Origin: Albula goreensis
Taxonomy: Eukaryota > Chordata > Actinopteri > Albuliformes > Albulidae
Assembly: GCA_022829145.1 (NCBI GenBank)
Contig: CM040746.1
Location: 19,299,832-19,363,831, forward strand
DNA: 64,000 nucleotides
Direction: 5' to 3'
The translations under genes and the position numbers were made by a program. The number at the start of each line of letters is the position of its first letter. Position 1 is the first letter of the stretch. This document shows positions 20,750-34,328 of this stretch, piece by piece. The notes beneath the pieces were generated by a model. The model did not search any database. It was not told the origin of the DNA and worked only from the letters and a program-made list of their open reading frames with translations.

Positions 20750-22260
20750 AAACTCATTACAGTGCGAACGCCCTCTAGCGATTGTTATGTTTTTTGTTCT
20801 TGCGATGTGCGGCAGAAATAAGAGCGAACCTTCTTACATTCCTCTCACCACACCAGCCCGCAACACAAACCTGAACTGAGCAGCCAGTCAGCCAGCCCAT
20901 TTGAAGAAAGCGAGGTAAGGCGCCCAGGCGCCCTAGTAACTGTGCCTTTGCAAAAGGGCAGCCTAGTTCAGACTGAGGCGTTGAAGAATCTTTCTCAGTG
21001 GCTGATCCAACACACAGACAAAGGGGTGAGTGAGCGATTCCAGTTTTTCGTGCGAAAGCAAATGGTGTTGTTCGTTAAGACTCGAGGTGTATGAGTCGAA
21101 GCTAACGCGTCGTACAAGTAGCTAGCATGCTAACCCTTTCTCTTTCCGAGTAAGAGGGTGCTGAGAAGGTATGGTTCGGCCTGACATGCTAATGGAGCGA
21201 AAACGAAGCCTGGAATTTGACTGGAGTTCCTCATCAGCTTTTGGCTGCCCCTCTTCTGGGCTCCTTTAAAGGGTTTGTTCTTGCTGTAATCAGGCAAGCG
21301 AACTGAGTCGGGGTTCAATGGAGTCTTGCGGTACACATAATGTTTGAACAAGAGTAAAGTCGCTGCTGCTCGAAAGAGAATTTTACCTAGTTTAGAAAGC
21401 GGCGGAAGAAAGAAAAGCACAAGTCTTCACACAAGTGAGAACTGCAGTCCACGTTTAAGGTAATTAGCCAAAGAAAGACACAACCGATTGCAAGCATTTC
21501 TTGTATTACGGTCAACCAAAAAGATTAAGTGAGTAGTCGCAAAGTTGAACTGGTAAAACCTTAAAAGCAGCATATGTAATACAGACAGACAACCTTTAGT
21601 TATAACCTTTGCTAACAATTGGAGTGTCTAAGGATTCACATGACAGTGGAGAGTTAATTTAGTAAAGAGGGAGGCGGGGGTGAGGGGTTGGTGGCTAGCT
21701 GCATAAGTTTCTTATTTTCTGTGTAGCTTATAAAATAATGGCGATCCACGTGACAAATCGTTTTTCTGTTTTGAAAATGTTGCCTACTATTAAGTTGAAC
21801 ACGATAAAACTGACACGAGTAAACCGTTTACATTTGATAAGAGGCCATGAGTTATCGAGAGTCAATCTGCTCCTGTGGTAAATTGGAGTTGTACACCGTT
21901 TTGCTAAAGGTTTCTTGGGTAGCAAGAGCATGTTTCTCCTCCATTTGTGCAGTAAATGCTAGGTAATTGGATGATGATGAACTGTAGCTACCAGGCTGAG
22001 GGCATTTGGGCACGGTGTATCGCTTGCGTCCAGCCGACACTTACATCAGTCGGAATAGTGAAGATACACCACAGAACCTCATTAGCTGCTTGCCGGATAA
22101 GAGTCTCCCGACAGGCAAAGGGTGCAGGCGAGTGATTACGAAAAGGTCCTGTCGTAAATCAAGCGCTGGGTGTCTGCAAGCTGTTGGAAGGGATGAGCTG
22201 TCAAGTCGCAGCAATAGCGGTGCTTGTTGCAGGGTCGGTGAAGGGCTTGTCACAGTTCTC
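20750..22260 (+). promoter_or_regulatory. candidate promoter / 5' UTR of an unidentified plus-strand gene
   Basis: CpG density rises clearly here compared with both flanks (for example GCGAACG, CTAGCG, GCGAG, AACGCGTCG). Two strong splice donors lie on the plus strand: GAG|GTAAGG with its junction at 20914/20915 and GGG|GTGAGTG at 21025/21026. Both would end non-coding first exons, because no convincing start codon and frame precedes them. No acceptor partner could be identified downstream. The gene is not recognised. It lies divergent from rbm22 with about 8.5 kb between the two. Confidence 0.45.
20767..20782 (-). promoter_or_regulatory. CTCF-like motif, reverse
   Basis: The plus strand reads CGCCCTCTAGCG at 20769-20780, which is CGCTAGAGGGCG on the minus strand, about 11 of 14 positions of the CTCF consensus. 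It faces the motif at 19.7 kb and sits at the upstream edge of the CpG-enriched segment. Confidence 0.35.
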
Positions 22261-23410
22261 TGACACGTTTTGATGCAAGTGCCTTGCCAGTGTTTACATG
22301 GAATGTAATGATATTCGTTTCACCTCACCAGATACCTTGGATGTAATGAAATTATCTCTCAAATAAACTCCCACCGGGAACAAAAATTAACGATATAATT
22401 TATTAGTTGCTGGCAATTGTCATTCCACAATTGAAAAAGCGTGTCTCTGCAAAATGTAACAGTCAATGAACAACTTTAAACTCTGCTCACATTGCAGCCA
22501 CACTGGTGTCCGGTTTGGATTTCAATCACTGCATTGATTCTACAATGGTCACCTGACGGTAAAGGCTGTAGCATCGAAAAATTGAATAGCTGCATCTAAA
22601 TGTTACTAAAGTAAATTCGTATAGTCGTGTAGCCAGCCGTTGAAAGTATGCATTCCAGAGGCTACCGTACCGATAGTTTAATCTTCAGTGATGCCGGGGT
22701 TAGGCGATTTCTCACAGTGAGTCTGAAGAAATCCGTAGGCTTTCTGCACAAGTTTAGGTACCTACTTTTGGCTCGTAGTTTTGCCTGAGACCTTTTCAAA
22801 AATAAAGTATTGTTTTCTCAAGAAGCATTATTCAATCAAATATGCATGGAGCATGAGGATAGAGGTTCAGAAAATGTGACATAAGGACAAAGATGCGATT
22901 ATTTAGAGGATTATCTGAGAGGCATTGTCTGCATCAGATTTAGAAGGAGGACCTCGGTTTTAAAGTTTGGTCTGTGCTGCAGCTTGTTTTTTATTTCTTA
23001 TGGGAATAGGAAAGAAAAGCCAGGAGACTCCATCAGAAAGAGACATTTTTATCAATGGTTTAAAAGCTAGTGTGGACAATAGGTTGTGGTTTTGGGTGGA
23101 TGGGGTGTTGGTGATGACTTTCTGGCTGAAAAAATGTCCATTAGTTGGAGTGCAGAGTTTCTGGCAGCTTTTGCAGACCAAGGGTGTGTAATACCCTCTG
23201 GCTATAGACACAAATTCATCTGCAGATTGTGGGATTTAGCACCTTATGAAAAGAGGAGAGAGAGAGAGAGCAGGGGGACATGAGTGAGAGGAAGAAAGAA
23301 ATCAAGTGAGGAGAATATCACATGTCTATGAAAGATGAATATAAAGTTTAAATCTTTCAGTGTAAAGCCAGGTAGAGTAGGATATAACTAGATGGCCATG
23401 TGAATAATGC

Positions 23411-23430
23411 AAAAAAAAAAAAAAAAAAAA
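23411..23430 (+). repeat. poly(A) run
   Basis: Twenty consecutive A with no recognisable retroposon body upstream. Confidence 0.85.
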
Positions 23431-26400
23431 GAATCCACGGTTCATTTTCGCTGAGCTAACCTGAAATCCTTAGCCCCGGGGTATGTTTTATACATGTGGG
23501 GGTAAACCAAGTGCCCTCCCAATCAGGAAAAAAAAGAGATTGGATGGATTTTATTTTTATTTAAATCTAAATGTGGATCAGTGCAGATGGTAGAAGAATC
23601 AGCAGGGCTTTCACCCTCCCTTCAGCAAATGTTTGTGCCCCCACCTGTCACTCCCTTGTGACGAAGAGTTGTAAGGTTAATTTGGACATAGAAACGTTCC
23701 CGAGCAAATTCCCTTGCCATTGCACCTGGTTCCTTTTGAAAACAGGCAAAAGCCCCCATGTGTTCCTGTGCCCTAGAATAAGGCAGTGCTGATTCCCGGC
23801 ATCCTTCCAGTCAGCACGCCCCTGGCCTTTTTCAGTTTGCTGCACTGCTCTCCATGCCCTCTGCTGCGGCCAGATTGGGTGGGAATCTGTCACCAGCACT
23901 CAGGCAAATTGAGCACCAGAAACTGCCAAGTCTTTTTTAAAAATGTAATATTCAAGTATGGTTTGTGAAATGCAACATGCATTACAGTTGGTGCATTAAG
24001 GCACAGTGACCTGGGAAATTATTTGTATGTGGTGAGGGAAGGGGGTAGGGTCACTGTAATAATGTAATATTATTGTTAGTTATCATTATAAGAATTGAAA
24101 TGCAATGCTCGACCGATGGCTGCAGGATTTATCTAGCCGTGTCTATTTCCTAATTGTATGAAGAAGGGATAAAAATCAGAATAGAATGCGTTTTAAAAAC
24201 TGCTGATCTTGCGTTATGTAACATACTATATATAATTGAACCACCTCACTTAGTTGGGAGACATCTGCCTTCAACTTCCTGATCATCTGTGTAGGTCCTG
24301 GTGGGAACAGGCTGTAAAAGAAAATGCATTGGGTTCCTGACAGCACCCCCAACCCCCCAGCCCTAACACCTCCAAGTTGTGACCCCACATCAGTTTTGAC
24401 CTGAATCACAGGCCCAAAAGGTAGACTTCAGGTCAAGGTGTGATGAGCTAATTCTTTAGGGTCTGATGCAGTAGGAAAGGTGCCTGAAAGGGCATGTGCT
24501 CACCTTGAGCCTGTGCCATTCAGAATTCATAATTGTGCTCCAAGTTTTTCTCATTAATTCTAGCAATAAACCTGGTGAGCCTGCTAGAGTGCATGTGAGA
24601 GTGAGAAGGAGGGGGGAGAAGAGGATTCTTGAAGGATGAATGAGTAATTTGCCCTAATCAGGCAACAGCACGTTCACACAATTTGCTGTTCAGAAAAGGG
24701 TAGAAGGGGTGCCCTTGACTAGTTGGGCCCTGTGAAATTGAGTGAGTTGTATCTCCAAACCCTGGGCTGATGTGCATGAGCTGAGGCACGGCCATGCCTG
24801 CACTAGGCCTAATCAACAGAGAAACAACCCCTTGTGCCGGCTCAGCCCTCTCCAGTCTCTCTCCTCACAAATCCCATGGCAATATACAGCCCTCTTCCTG
24901 GTGAAACACCAATCAATATCATTGAACCAGGGTAAGAGTAATGGATATGGTACCATTTAATAAGATGAGAGGAAAGCTTCATTAGGCCTGAATGGGGTGG
25001 ACCAGAAAGGGAGAGCATTCTGTTGGCAAGGGAGTGCAGGGGTCTGTGTCCACGCATGTACCTCCTCAGAGCTGAAAGCCATCGTTGTGGTCCAGGTGAT
25101 GGAAGGATTTTTTTTTTTCCTGTATAGATTTCTTTTTTAATTCAGTGAGTGTTTTGCCACAGCTAGAGATTCCACACTGCATCTTGCCAACAGATCAATC
25201 TGCTGCAGTGTACAGCAGACCAAGAGTAAAGTGAGAGGAGGATGACAGCAAATATTTGGGAAAGGAAACAACGTAAATAAAAGATAACAATGGAGATTTA
25301 ATTTCTATCCTCATGTGTTGTGCAGTCAGCTTAGCAGAAAATTTCCTTGGGCCCTCGTGTCCATTTGTGTATTTGGAGTGTGTATTAGGAGACGCAACTG
25401 TGCGGCCTGCAAACTGTTTACATCAGTTCTACTTGGTTATGGAATTAATTTTCTGAGCCATTCCTGACCTTATGGAATACCAGGAGATTTTATGGGCTCG
25501 TTCAGATAAAGACCCAGGTCCCTTTGCAATGGAAGAAATCACACACTCATCTACATAGTAGTACATACTATCACCTATAGCAGACTGTCAAATGCCATGT
25601 CATGCTACACAGCTCACTCCCAATTGATCCTGTGCAGGCATCCATCTGGATTGAATGAGTCTGTAATTCCAACTGCAGTTTGAGAGTCTTTCTCAAATGA
25701 AAAAAATACTTGGTGCTGTGGTCTGACCTTGTTCCCTTGTTTTCCCCTTCCTAATATAGCAGCCCCTTTTGTAATGTAGCATTTTATGTTAATGTTTGAC
25801 TGGTCTCCATGAGTGTGAAAGGCATCTCATTTCTTAGGACGGGAATGTGCTGGAAGGGGCTGCTTCAGGAGTGCTCATGCTCAGGGCTGGAACCTGATAT
25901 GCAGGAGAAGCCTTGCATTGTTCCTGGGGCCTTTTAGCTGGGCCACACCGTGATGCATCTCGCCCTCTGTAAAATGAGATGGCATCGATTGTTTGCTAAT
26001 AGGGATGAGGAGTTGAAAGAGCTTTTGTACCAGAGGTGGAGGTGGAAGAAGTTGAGGTGTGGTGGAGAAGTGAGGGTGAGAATTTGAAAGTGGTATGCTT
26101 TATTTTCAAAATCCTGACGACAAAAAAAGAAAACGGACCAGTGGCAGAGGGAACAGACTGATTTATTTACGGTGCCTGAGGTTTCATTGAAAGGAGTGTG
26201 TATTGCTTTTTCTGTGCAGCCGCTCTTGTAAAGGTTATTTGTGATCAAGATGTGAAATTAGGGCTACTCTGTTATGTATGGGTTAAAAACAAACTGAGGA
26301 AGCCTTAATAGACTTCGCCTCAACATTTCCAACACACCCTTAGGCACAGCTCTCTCATTAGTGCTGTATTGGAGTGCTTGGCGACTGGTATTAATAGCGC

Positions 26401-28333
26401 TATTTAGTTTCAAATTGGACCTGGAATTTACTATTTAACAAGCGATTTTCAAAATGTGACCTCATCAGCAGCCATCGCTTGGTGACAGAAGATCGATCAC
26501 TTTATTTGAACAGCCTCTCGACGGATCCCCTGAGATAATTGAGAGTAGTACCCTGAAAATGTACAAATTGATCTCAAATAGGCATTGATCCAAATGTCTT
26601 TTGTCATCTCTCTTATAATGCATTACCTTGCACCCGCTCAGCCAGTTAAGCATACACTCTTTGTTGCTTTATGTTTTCCTGGAATTTTTTCATAAAGGTA
26701 AAAATTCAGATGTATTTTATGAGAAATTGTATTGTAAACCTGCTCTCTTGACCTTGCTGTTCCTCCTGACATATTTTTTGTTAGTTTTATCTTGAGGAAA
26801 AGTGGCAAATAGTTCTTATGTGAAATCTTTGCCTTTGCTGTAGACATGGAAAATGTGTAAAAACCCTTATTTATTTGAGACTGCAGGACAAAAACTGTAG
26901 GACAAAAGGCATTACTTTGTAGAGGTCTTCATGGGGTGTTTAAATTTTTTTTTTTTTTTTTGTCCACTGCTTGGTACAGAACTTCTTTATTTGTTCCATA
27001 TTGCTGGCCCCTTGTTTGATTTATGCCTCCTGTAGCGGGTTCTTTGATTGCTTGAAATAAAATTCTGACATAAATTAATTGCTTGTCAGTAATGAAAAGT
27101 GTTATTGCATGAAAAGTGCTACTTGGGTCGCTCTTTAAGGAGGCAGTGATTGTTGGGTGAAGGCTGGCTGCCAAGCATCACATCCCCACGGTTAGTGATA
27201 AGTCAGTGGCTGCTAGAGAGTCTTTGGAACCGCGTTACGCCCTGCATTTTGTTTCCGGAAATTATTTGATATGTGAAGGTTGTCCGACTGGATGGTCTTC
27301 ACATGGCTAATGGCACGCAGATGGAAGAAGGAGCATGAGCTTCAAAATGAAATTGACCTTGGCACTTTTTTTGAAAACTCCTCTTAACATTTTTTTCTGG
27401 TGAAAGGGTCATTACAGTCACTCTGATCTCGGGGCAATTGCTGTGTTTCCATATTTGTCTAATTAGGGGTCAGAAGTGTGGAACTTGTCCTTTAAAACCC
27501 CAATTTAACCCTTCCTTCAGGAGTTCTAGGCTTGGTCCTTGCTCTGCGTGTACAAAAACTCTAGTGGCATTTTAAATTACCATTTTCCTATTAATGACAC
27601 TGCACCCACAGTAGTACACCTTAAAGGTGTAAATACAGTAAGGGACCTCTGGAAGCAGGGCTAGTAGAGAGTTGAGTTGATAAATGAAGACATAACTGTG
27701 GAAATGCCTGACTCTTCCTCACCCCTCTTCTCCTTTTTTGTTTGAGCCCATTATCCGTAGAGACCAGAGCACAGAGTATGTATAGACTTTGATTCTCAAG
27801 GCCCTGTTTACCAGCAGTGTTTGGTTACGTGTGGTTCCCTGGGGAGGTTGCGTCTGGCAGCGTAAAGTGCAGTTAACGCAGGCGGGAAGGGGCTTGGCAG
27901 TCAGGAATTGGGACCTGCTGACAACATGTTTTCAAGTTGTCAACTTGAGAACGCTCTACTATGACAGATATGGAGGGGTGAAAGAAAATCGATGGTAAAG
28001 CTTGAAGTAGGGAAGTGAAAATTACTGTTTGGGAGCAAAGAAAGCAAAAACAGTCACACGATCCAAGTTGATTCAGCAATAGGGTGAGAGCTGTGTGTGA
28101 TATGCTTTCATGGAACACCGAAGTTGGAATTGTTAGCAAATCAATGACATGCTGACATGTAGTTTGCAGACGTGATCAGGGCTGTAATTGCGGGAAGTAA
28201 TTGCTGAAACTCTACCCAATCCTATTCATTTGCTCAGCAGGTGGTTAAACAATTGAACACATTATGCTACATTATTTTATATTAAGAGAGCCACTCATGC
28301 CACTACATGCTGTAGCTGTGTGTGTGGTCACTA

Positions 28334-28416
28334 TTATTATTTATTTATTTATTTATTTATTTATCTATTTATCTATCTATCTATTTATTTATTTATTTAT
28401 TTATTTATTATTATTT
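28334..28416. repeat. (TTAT)n/(CTAT)n tetranucleotide microsatellite
   Basis: About 20 units of TTTA, with a central block of CTAT units (ATCTATCTATCTAT) formed by T-to-C variants. Confidence 0.95.
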
Positions 28417-29769
28417 TTGTATGACCTGCTTGGTAGATAATAACCATAGCAGCTTTGGGCATGTGCATTTTGAGTAAATCCCAACTGCATCCTCTTGAGA
28501 TATTTGAGTGTGGAAGATATAGCTAGTTCAGTATTGCAGTGTATTATGGCAATTATATTCTCTTTTACAAATAATTTTAAAAAGTGTGCAAATATGATGT
28601 AAAATTGTGTATTTGGACAAGATAGATTGGGTTCCCCTTTAGTTATCTCAGTTAGTCGTCTAATTACTGTAAGTGAAGCGTTTGCTTATGTGAATTGACT
28701 ATGAAGTAAATATCTTCCAGCACTTCACTTAATGTTCTGCTCAACAGTAGGGACAGACACTGCACATAATTAAAATGAAGAGAAAAATATTGACATTGAT
28801 AAAAGGAAAACCTTATAAAGGTACAAATAGTTGAAAACTAACGACTCTTTATGGTATGCCCATGCCATTTAAAAAATGAGCATTAGGAAGTAATTTAGCT
28901 CAGAGAAGTGGTTGCAAAAGTTTATATTTTCTTATTGACCCGAATGACTGTCAGTTTATTTGCACTTTCTTTTTTCATGGGCACAGTTGTTTGTGAAGAT
29001 ACACTTCTCTCCGCATCAATAGAATTACTAAAAACTAACAAATATTTCCAGTTATGTTAACAGATGTTTGTTTCAAACTTGTTGGAATTCATTCAGACTT
29101 ATTCTGATGTAGTGTTTTGCATGGAGAAGGTATCTGTATTTGTCTAATTATCTGTTACAATGCTTGTGATTAGCAGAAATGGGAGAGCGCCTTCATCCAG
29201 ATTGCATAGCTAATTGGGGTCAAAAAGTAGGTAGTTTATTTTGTTGTCATTGCTGAGCAACCAACTGTACCAGCAATTTTTATTCATTTATCACTTAATT
29301 TTATTATGGATTTGAACTCTGATTTTTTTTTTTCATCTAATGTATATCTCTACATTAGATTAAATTCTTAAAGTACAGAAATCCACGGAAGCTGTTTCTC
29401 CAAACATTTACCACCCTTCAGTGTCGCAAGCTCTCTTAACAGCATAGTATATGCATCATTTTTGTTGAGAAATGCATGGATGCTTGGAATGTCAGTTCTT
29501 CAAGGTAGTATTAGTGCTGATTAATGACCCTGGCAAATGGAAAATAGCCTTATACTGGATCTCTAGGTTTGCTTTTTTGGACAGGGGATTAGCATACTTA
29601 TGCTGATGCCTTGAAAATAAATTTGAAAGCATAATCTCAAACAGTAATCTCAATCTGAACACTCAAACACAATATTTTTCAACCAAGGAGACAATCTGTA
29701 GTTTTTATTGCATATAAATGAAACACCTAGTGATAGTTGTCTTATGATCCTAGCCACTATTTCTTGAAC

Positions 29770-30196
29770 ACCCCCCAATTGTGACACACAGCTTTTCCTC
29801 CCCACCCTCTCAGTGACCCTCTACAGACACTGAAGGGGGTGGGTGCACACATGGCTCCACACATTCAGATGGGTAACCAGAACTCTCTACTTTCCACACT
29901 GACCAGTTACATATGGCTTGTACCATTGCAGGAACACAAGGTCAGCAAAAATAATAAAAAAGGGGACAAAGGCACTCGCATGCACCTGGCTGGCCAGGAC
30001 TAGCTGACTGGCTGCAATGAGACTGATATATTTAACTGGTAAAACCCCTGTGTTTCCCCTGGTGAGCCTGAGCTCTGGCCCTACCAGTTTTCCCCCGAGC
30101 CATTGCTAGTGGGACTCAATTACTTAGCAGCACTCACAGCTGCAACACGTACCTGTGCCTTTACGGAGTGAGCCACCTAGGGATCCCCTTCAATTG
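29770..30196 (-). mobile_element. degraded tRNA-derived SINE, probable
   Basis: On the minus strand the end near 30190 reads GGGATCCCTAGGTGGCTCAC, then TCCGTAAAGGCAC and later GTGAGTGCTGC. This resembles the 5' head of fish tRNA-SINEs ('GGGGTTCCCGAGTGGCGCA ... GTAAAGGCGC'). The opposite end near 29775 reads CAATTGGGGGGTGTTC, similar to a SINE body end. The family was not identified and the boundaries are approximate. Confidence 0.4.
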
Positions 30197-33100
30197 TTTA
30201 CCATTGAGGCTAAGCTCTCCACAATTGCATAACCATAAGAGAGCTTCCGGTTGAATTAGTTGTTGATTTTAACGGTATATTTCAAATAAACCGTTATTTC
30301 AAATAAACCTATATCTAAACAATAAACAATCATGGGTTAGTATTTAATTTAACAGGCGTTATGTTATTAAACAATAAACAGCTGTACTAAGTGTTTCTAG
30401 GTTTCCTTGCCATCCATAATCATCAGTTGTGTTGTAATATTAAACGTGCTCAATGTGCCACATGTTTTGGAGATGCTCCTTTAAGCAGGTATTAGCGTCT
30501 TTGGGAGATCTACGCACAGTTAAGGCAGAGATCCTGCATCCCTGTTACTCAGACATAATCTCCATAATGTCCTTGATGCAAAATGAGAAGCAGCTGTTTT
30601 AAACCACGTAATCTTTTAATATGTTTTATGGCCAAGACTTTAGGTTTCTAATATAGTGGAAATGTTATCTTTTGAAAAGCTTTTTATTAAGCCCCTGTTG
30701 GCAGAAGGGCTTATTAAGATCATGCTGCACTCATCCAATATCTATTAAGTATGAAAAAACAGATCTGTGTGTAATCTTGACTGGAAAGTCAGCTTTTGCA
30801 GTGTCAGCCATGTTTGCGTATTTACTGGGTAAATCTTTGTGTGTACTCATAGTACATTGCTCTTATCAACCTGATAACTTAAAACTATATTCTGTTTTAA
30901 GAGTCTTTCATGCAGAGAGTATTTATTTAAATGAATGTGCTACTATTAGGTATGGCTTACCTAAAAATAATATCAGGTAGTGCTTATATAGTTAAGGCAA
31001 ATTAAACAATAACTGGGTGTTGATGTAGAAACAGATGATGATGTAGAATCAGAATGTGCCCAGGCTGTATTTAACTCACTGTAGGTGATGGATCTTCTAA
31101 CATTGCTTTAATTGAGAACCTCTGATCTTTACATCTGAGAGTATTTATTAAAATCAGCAGAACTTCAATGACTTAAAAAATGTGAAGTGCCAAACAAAAC
31201 TAAATATGAAGTCATCTGTAATTAAAAGTTAGCTTGCTCTCCCTAAACTGTTTTAACATCATGAGTTGCCACATAAAATAAATGGCTCCCAAGATGATTA
31301 GACCTGTAGGTTCGATGCAAAAGCAGGGAGATGGGGATTTTGATTGGAGATGTGGTTTTTTTCTGCTAACGGTCTGTTTATTAGCTGGTTTGTGATCACC
31401 CTTGGGGTGTTAGATGGGCCCCAGGCATGCTATTGAGCAGGGGGAGTGGGGCTATGCTTTGAGGTTATTCCACTACATTCCCTCCACCAATAGCGACAGA
31501 ACAGGCTTGGATAATATGCTTGGCTCAATTGCCTGCAACCAGGCTTGCTCCATATGTTGCCAAGCTTTCTCTCGATCTCCCTCATTCTCTTCTTCCTTCT
31601 AGCTTTCATTCCGCTACACAGAGAGGGGTGGGTAATTAATCTGTGCAAGTGGCATGCCAGACTTGGGGACCGCACCACAATTTGTCTTCTTTGTGGGGGC
31701 CAGCTGCCAGAGTTGCCCAGTGTCGTGTCTCACCTCTTCCTGGACGTGGCGCTGAGTGAGCCATCCTTTTGCCTATGCATCAATGGACCTCAGTGCTCCT
31801 CACAGTCCGGTTGGGACCCATCCCACATGGCCCAGGACACTGTTTCCAGGCACCCCGGAGGAGCCGGCGCTTCAGAAGTGCATGCACAGCCTCTGTGAAA
31901 TGTAGGTTAAAGTTTGCTAGCGGGAAAAATAGCGGGGAAGCAAAGCTTGGGGAATTTACTGCTTCTGCTGCAAGCAGCCCTCGGTGAAAGTACCACCACA
32001 AAGGGAATGTTTGCTTTGTCGTGTCCCTTTTTAATGAGTAAAAGTTTGCACATTGTAGTCCGTATGTGTGTTTATACATGTGTGTGCACGCTGTGCATGT
32101 ATGTGAGTGTGAGACTGTGGTGTCTCTGGTTTAGGAACATGAATGAGGAGTCTTGGAGAGAAAGATGATCCCCCACCCCACCCCTGGCTGCATGCCTCGA
32201 GATGGTTACTTTTGAGAGGTCAGAAAGGTGATTGTGTGAGTGTGATCAGCACCCAGGAGCCCCTGCAGTGGCAGGGGGGACGGAAACAGGTGGAGCTTGG
32301 TCCTGTTTACCCAGTTGTCTCGGCCCTGCTTGAAATCTAATCGACAGGACTGCAAGGGCTGGGTGGGCCAGCATGCTTTCAAAGGGTCTGGCTCCCCTCC
32401 TACAGCATCAGATGGGGGATGGGGTCTGCGGGCAAACGGGGTGCCTCGTTTTCTGAATGGCACCGGTCGGGTTTGGAAGCTGTGCTTCTGTCATGTCAGT
32501 GAGTCGTGATTCATCCCTGCTCCTCTGTGTACAGTGATTTTACTAACTCCATTTGATGGACATAACAGCTGCAATTTGTGGGAAAATACTGTACTGTGAT
32601 ACAATTCAACACTGTGTAACAGCACTGTTCCTGTGACACAATGTGGAATTGAGATGTTTGTGCCCTAGCTCTGGAGTCTTGATGAGAAAAATGAAACTAG
32701 CTTCTCAACCCACCAACCTGATTTTGCAAACCAACCCTACATTAGTTCTGTTTCAATTTGTGAGCTCCTTAGCAATGTACATTGCTAATGTGATCTGGTT
32801 AAAAACCATCAGGTGATCAAATGTGCTTGATAACTGATGGGCAATATTTTGGAACCCAACTGCTCCAGCTCAAAGACACAACCCACCCTATTGTAGGGGT
32901 GGTCATTATCCCGAAGGGGAGATTGACCCAGATCTGCAGTTGGACAGTTGACTTTTGAACCATGTGTTTCACCCAGTGCCAGTGGGGCACACCCTGGAAT
33001 CTGTGATCTGGCCTTAATACAGGGTCATGCAAGGTCACAGACTTGGCTAGAGGTTAGTATTATAAGGGCAAATGGAAAATAAGCTGCCCTGGTCACATCC

Positions 33101-33943
33101 CTACCTTTTCCGCAGGGGTACATAAGAGTGGGGTGCTCCGCCCTTCAGTGGACATTGAGGTTGTCAGAGGGGTGATGTAGTACCAGAGACTAGCACTGCA
33201 TTTCTGCAACAGAGGATCTGTCACCGCTCTGGCCCTGGTGCCAGAAAGGGCTGGACTCTGTGTGGTTGGGCGGGTGCTGGCAGGCCCAGAACTGCCAGGA
33301 GAAATTTTGTATTGCTCAGCTGGGACCTAGGACATGACAGACTGTGCGAGCAGACTTCAAAGGCTCTGTGCTGTAAATCCTGCAGTAAAGATCGAACTAT
33401 GCCTGATCGGGCCACTTGATGCTGACTGAACCACTCTGACAACACCGCATGGAGCAAGGACTTACTGTACCACACTGTACCTAACTGTTCCGCTTGCAGG
33501 GCAGCGCAAGACTGTGGTCTACATTCCTCATGGCTATGCTATCCACCCAATGTTAACCTGTTTTTAAATAGAGCTGTCAGTTATCAAAGGTTCCCATGCT
33601 ACCTCTCAAGGGTACGTCTCCACAGCTGGCAGGGATGTGTCACATTGAGGCCATGTGGTTTGTGCAGACCAGGGACAGCCTGAGGTGAATGCAGAGGCCA
33701 GTGCAGGTGACTTTGCATCGCACATCAGTGAAATGACATCGCAATTACTCTGTTTACAATAGATTGAAAAGGAATTGACAATTTAAACAAAATTAAGACA
33801 GTGAATCTACCTGTGGTCATGTCCTGATACAGGCTGAACTGTACAGATATTGGGCTGCACTGTTGTTCTGCAGAGCAGAAGGTTAGTGCTGTTGCAAGTA
33901 TCCCTGACCCTGTCTGACTCTCAACACAAATATTGCAAAAGTA

Positions 33944-33963
33944 TTTTTTTTTTTTTTTTTTTT
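33944..33963 (+). repeat. poly(T) run
   Basis: Twenty consecutive T followed by CACCAGGTGTG. It could be the antisense A-tail of an old retroposon ending here, but no body was recognised. Confidence 0.85.
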
Positions 33964-34328
33964 CACCAGGTGTGAAAGTCCTGTGCCTTTTGAAGTCCTC
34001 CAATCACAGCCTGCCCACTAGGTTTCCATTGCTTCTTGTTGAACGAAGTGAAGGTGCAGGACCTGAGGCACTCGCAGTCCTCGACAGATGCTTAATAGGA
34101 GTTGAGGGAAGTTGTGTTGTGGTTTTGAAGCTGGAGGTGGAGCTTTCCAGGCAGCTTGGGGCTTATGAAATAGGTGGGGTTTGGTCGCCCCCCCTCAGAG
34201 GTGATAAGTGGAGGGAAATCTTACGCTAATGAAAGGCAGGTGGAAGAAGGATTGTACACTGGTGTAGATGGGGGCATTGGTTGTTTTCCCTGCCTAATGA
34301 GCCAGAGAATGTTCTTCAAAGCTCTCCC

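Larger units (their letters stand above)
22261..31400. other. gene-poor region, no coding exon recognised
   Basis: Mostly unique, AT-rich sequence with many short blocks rich in TAATTA, CAATTA and TTTGCAT-like words. Open frames here do not resemble proteins and lack convincing splice context. If the 20.8 kb promoter is real, this is probably its first intron. Confidence 0.5.
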
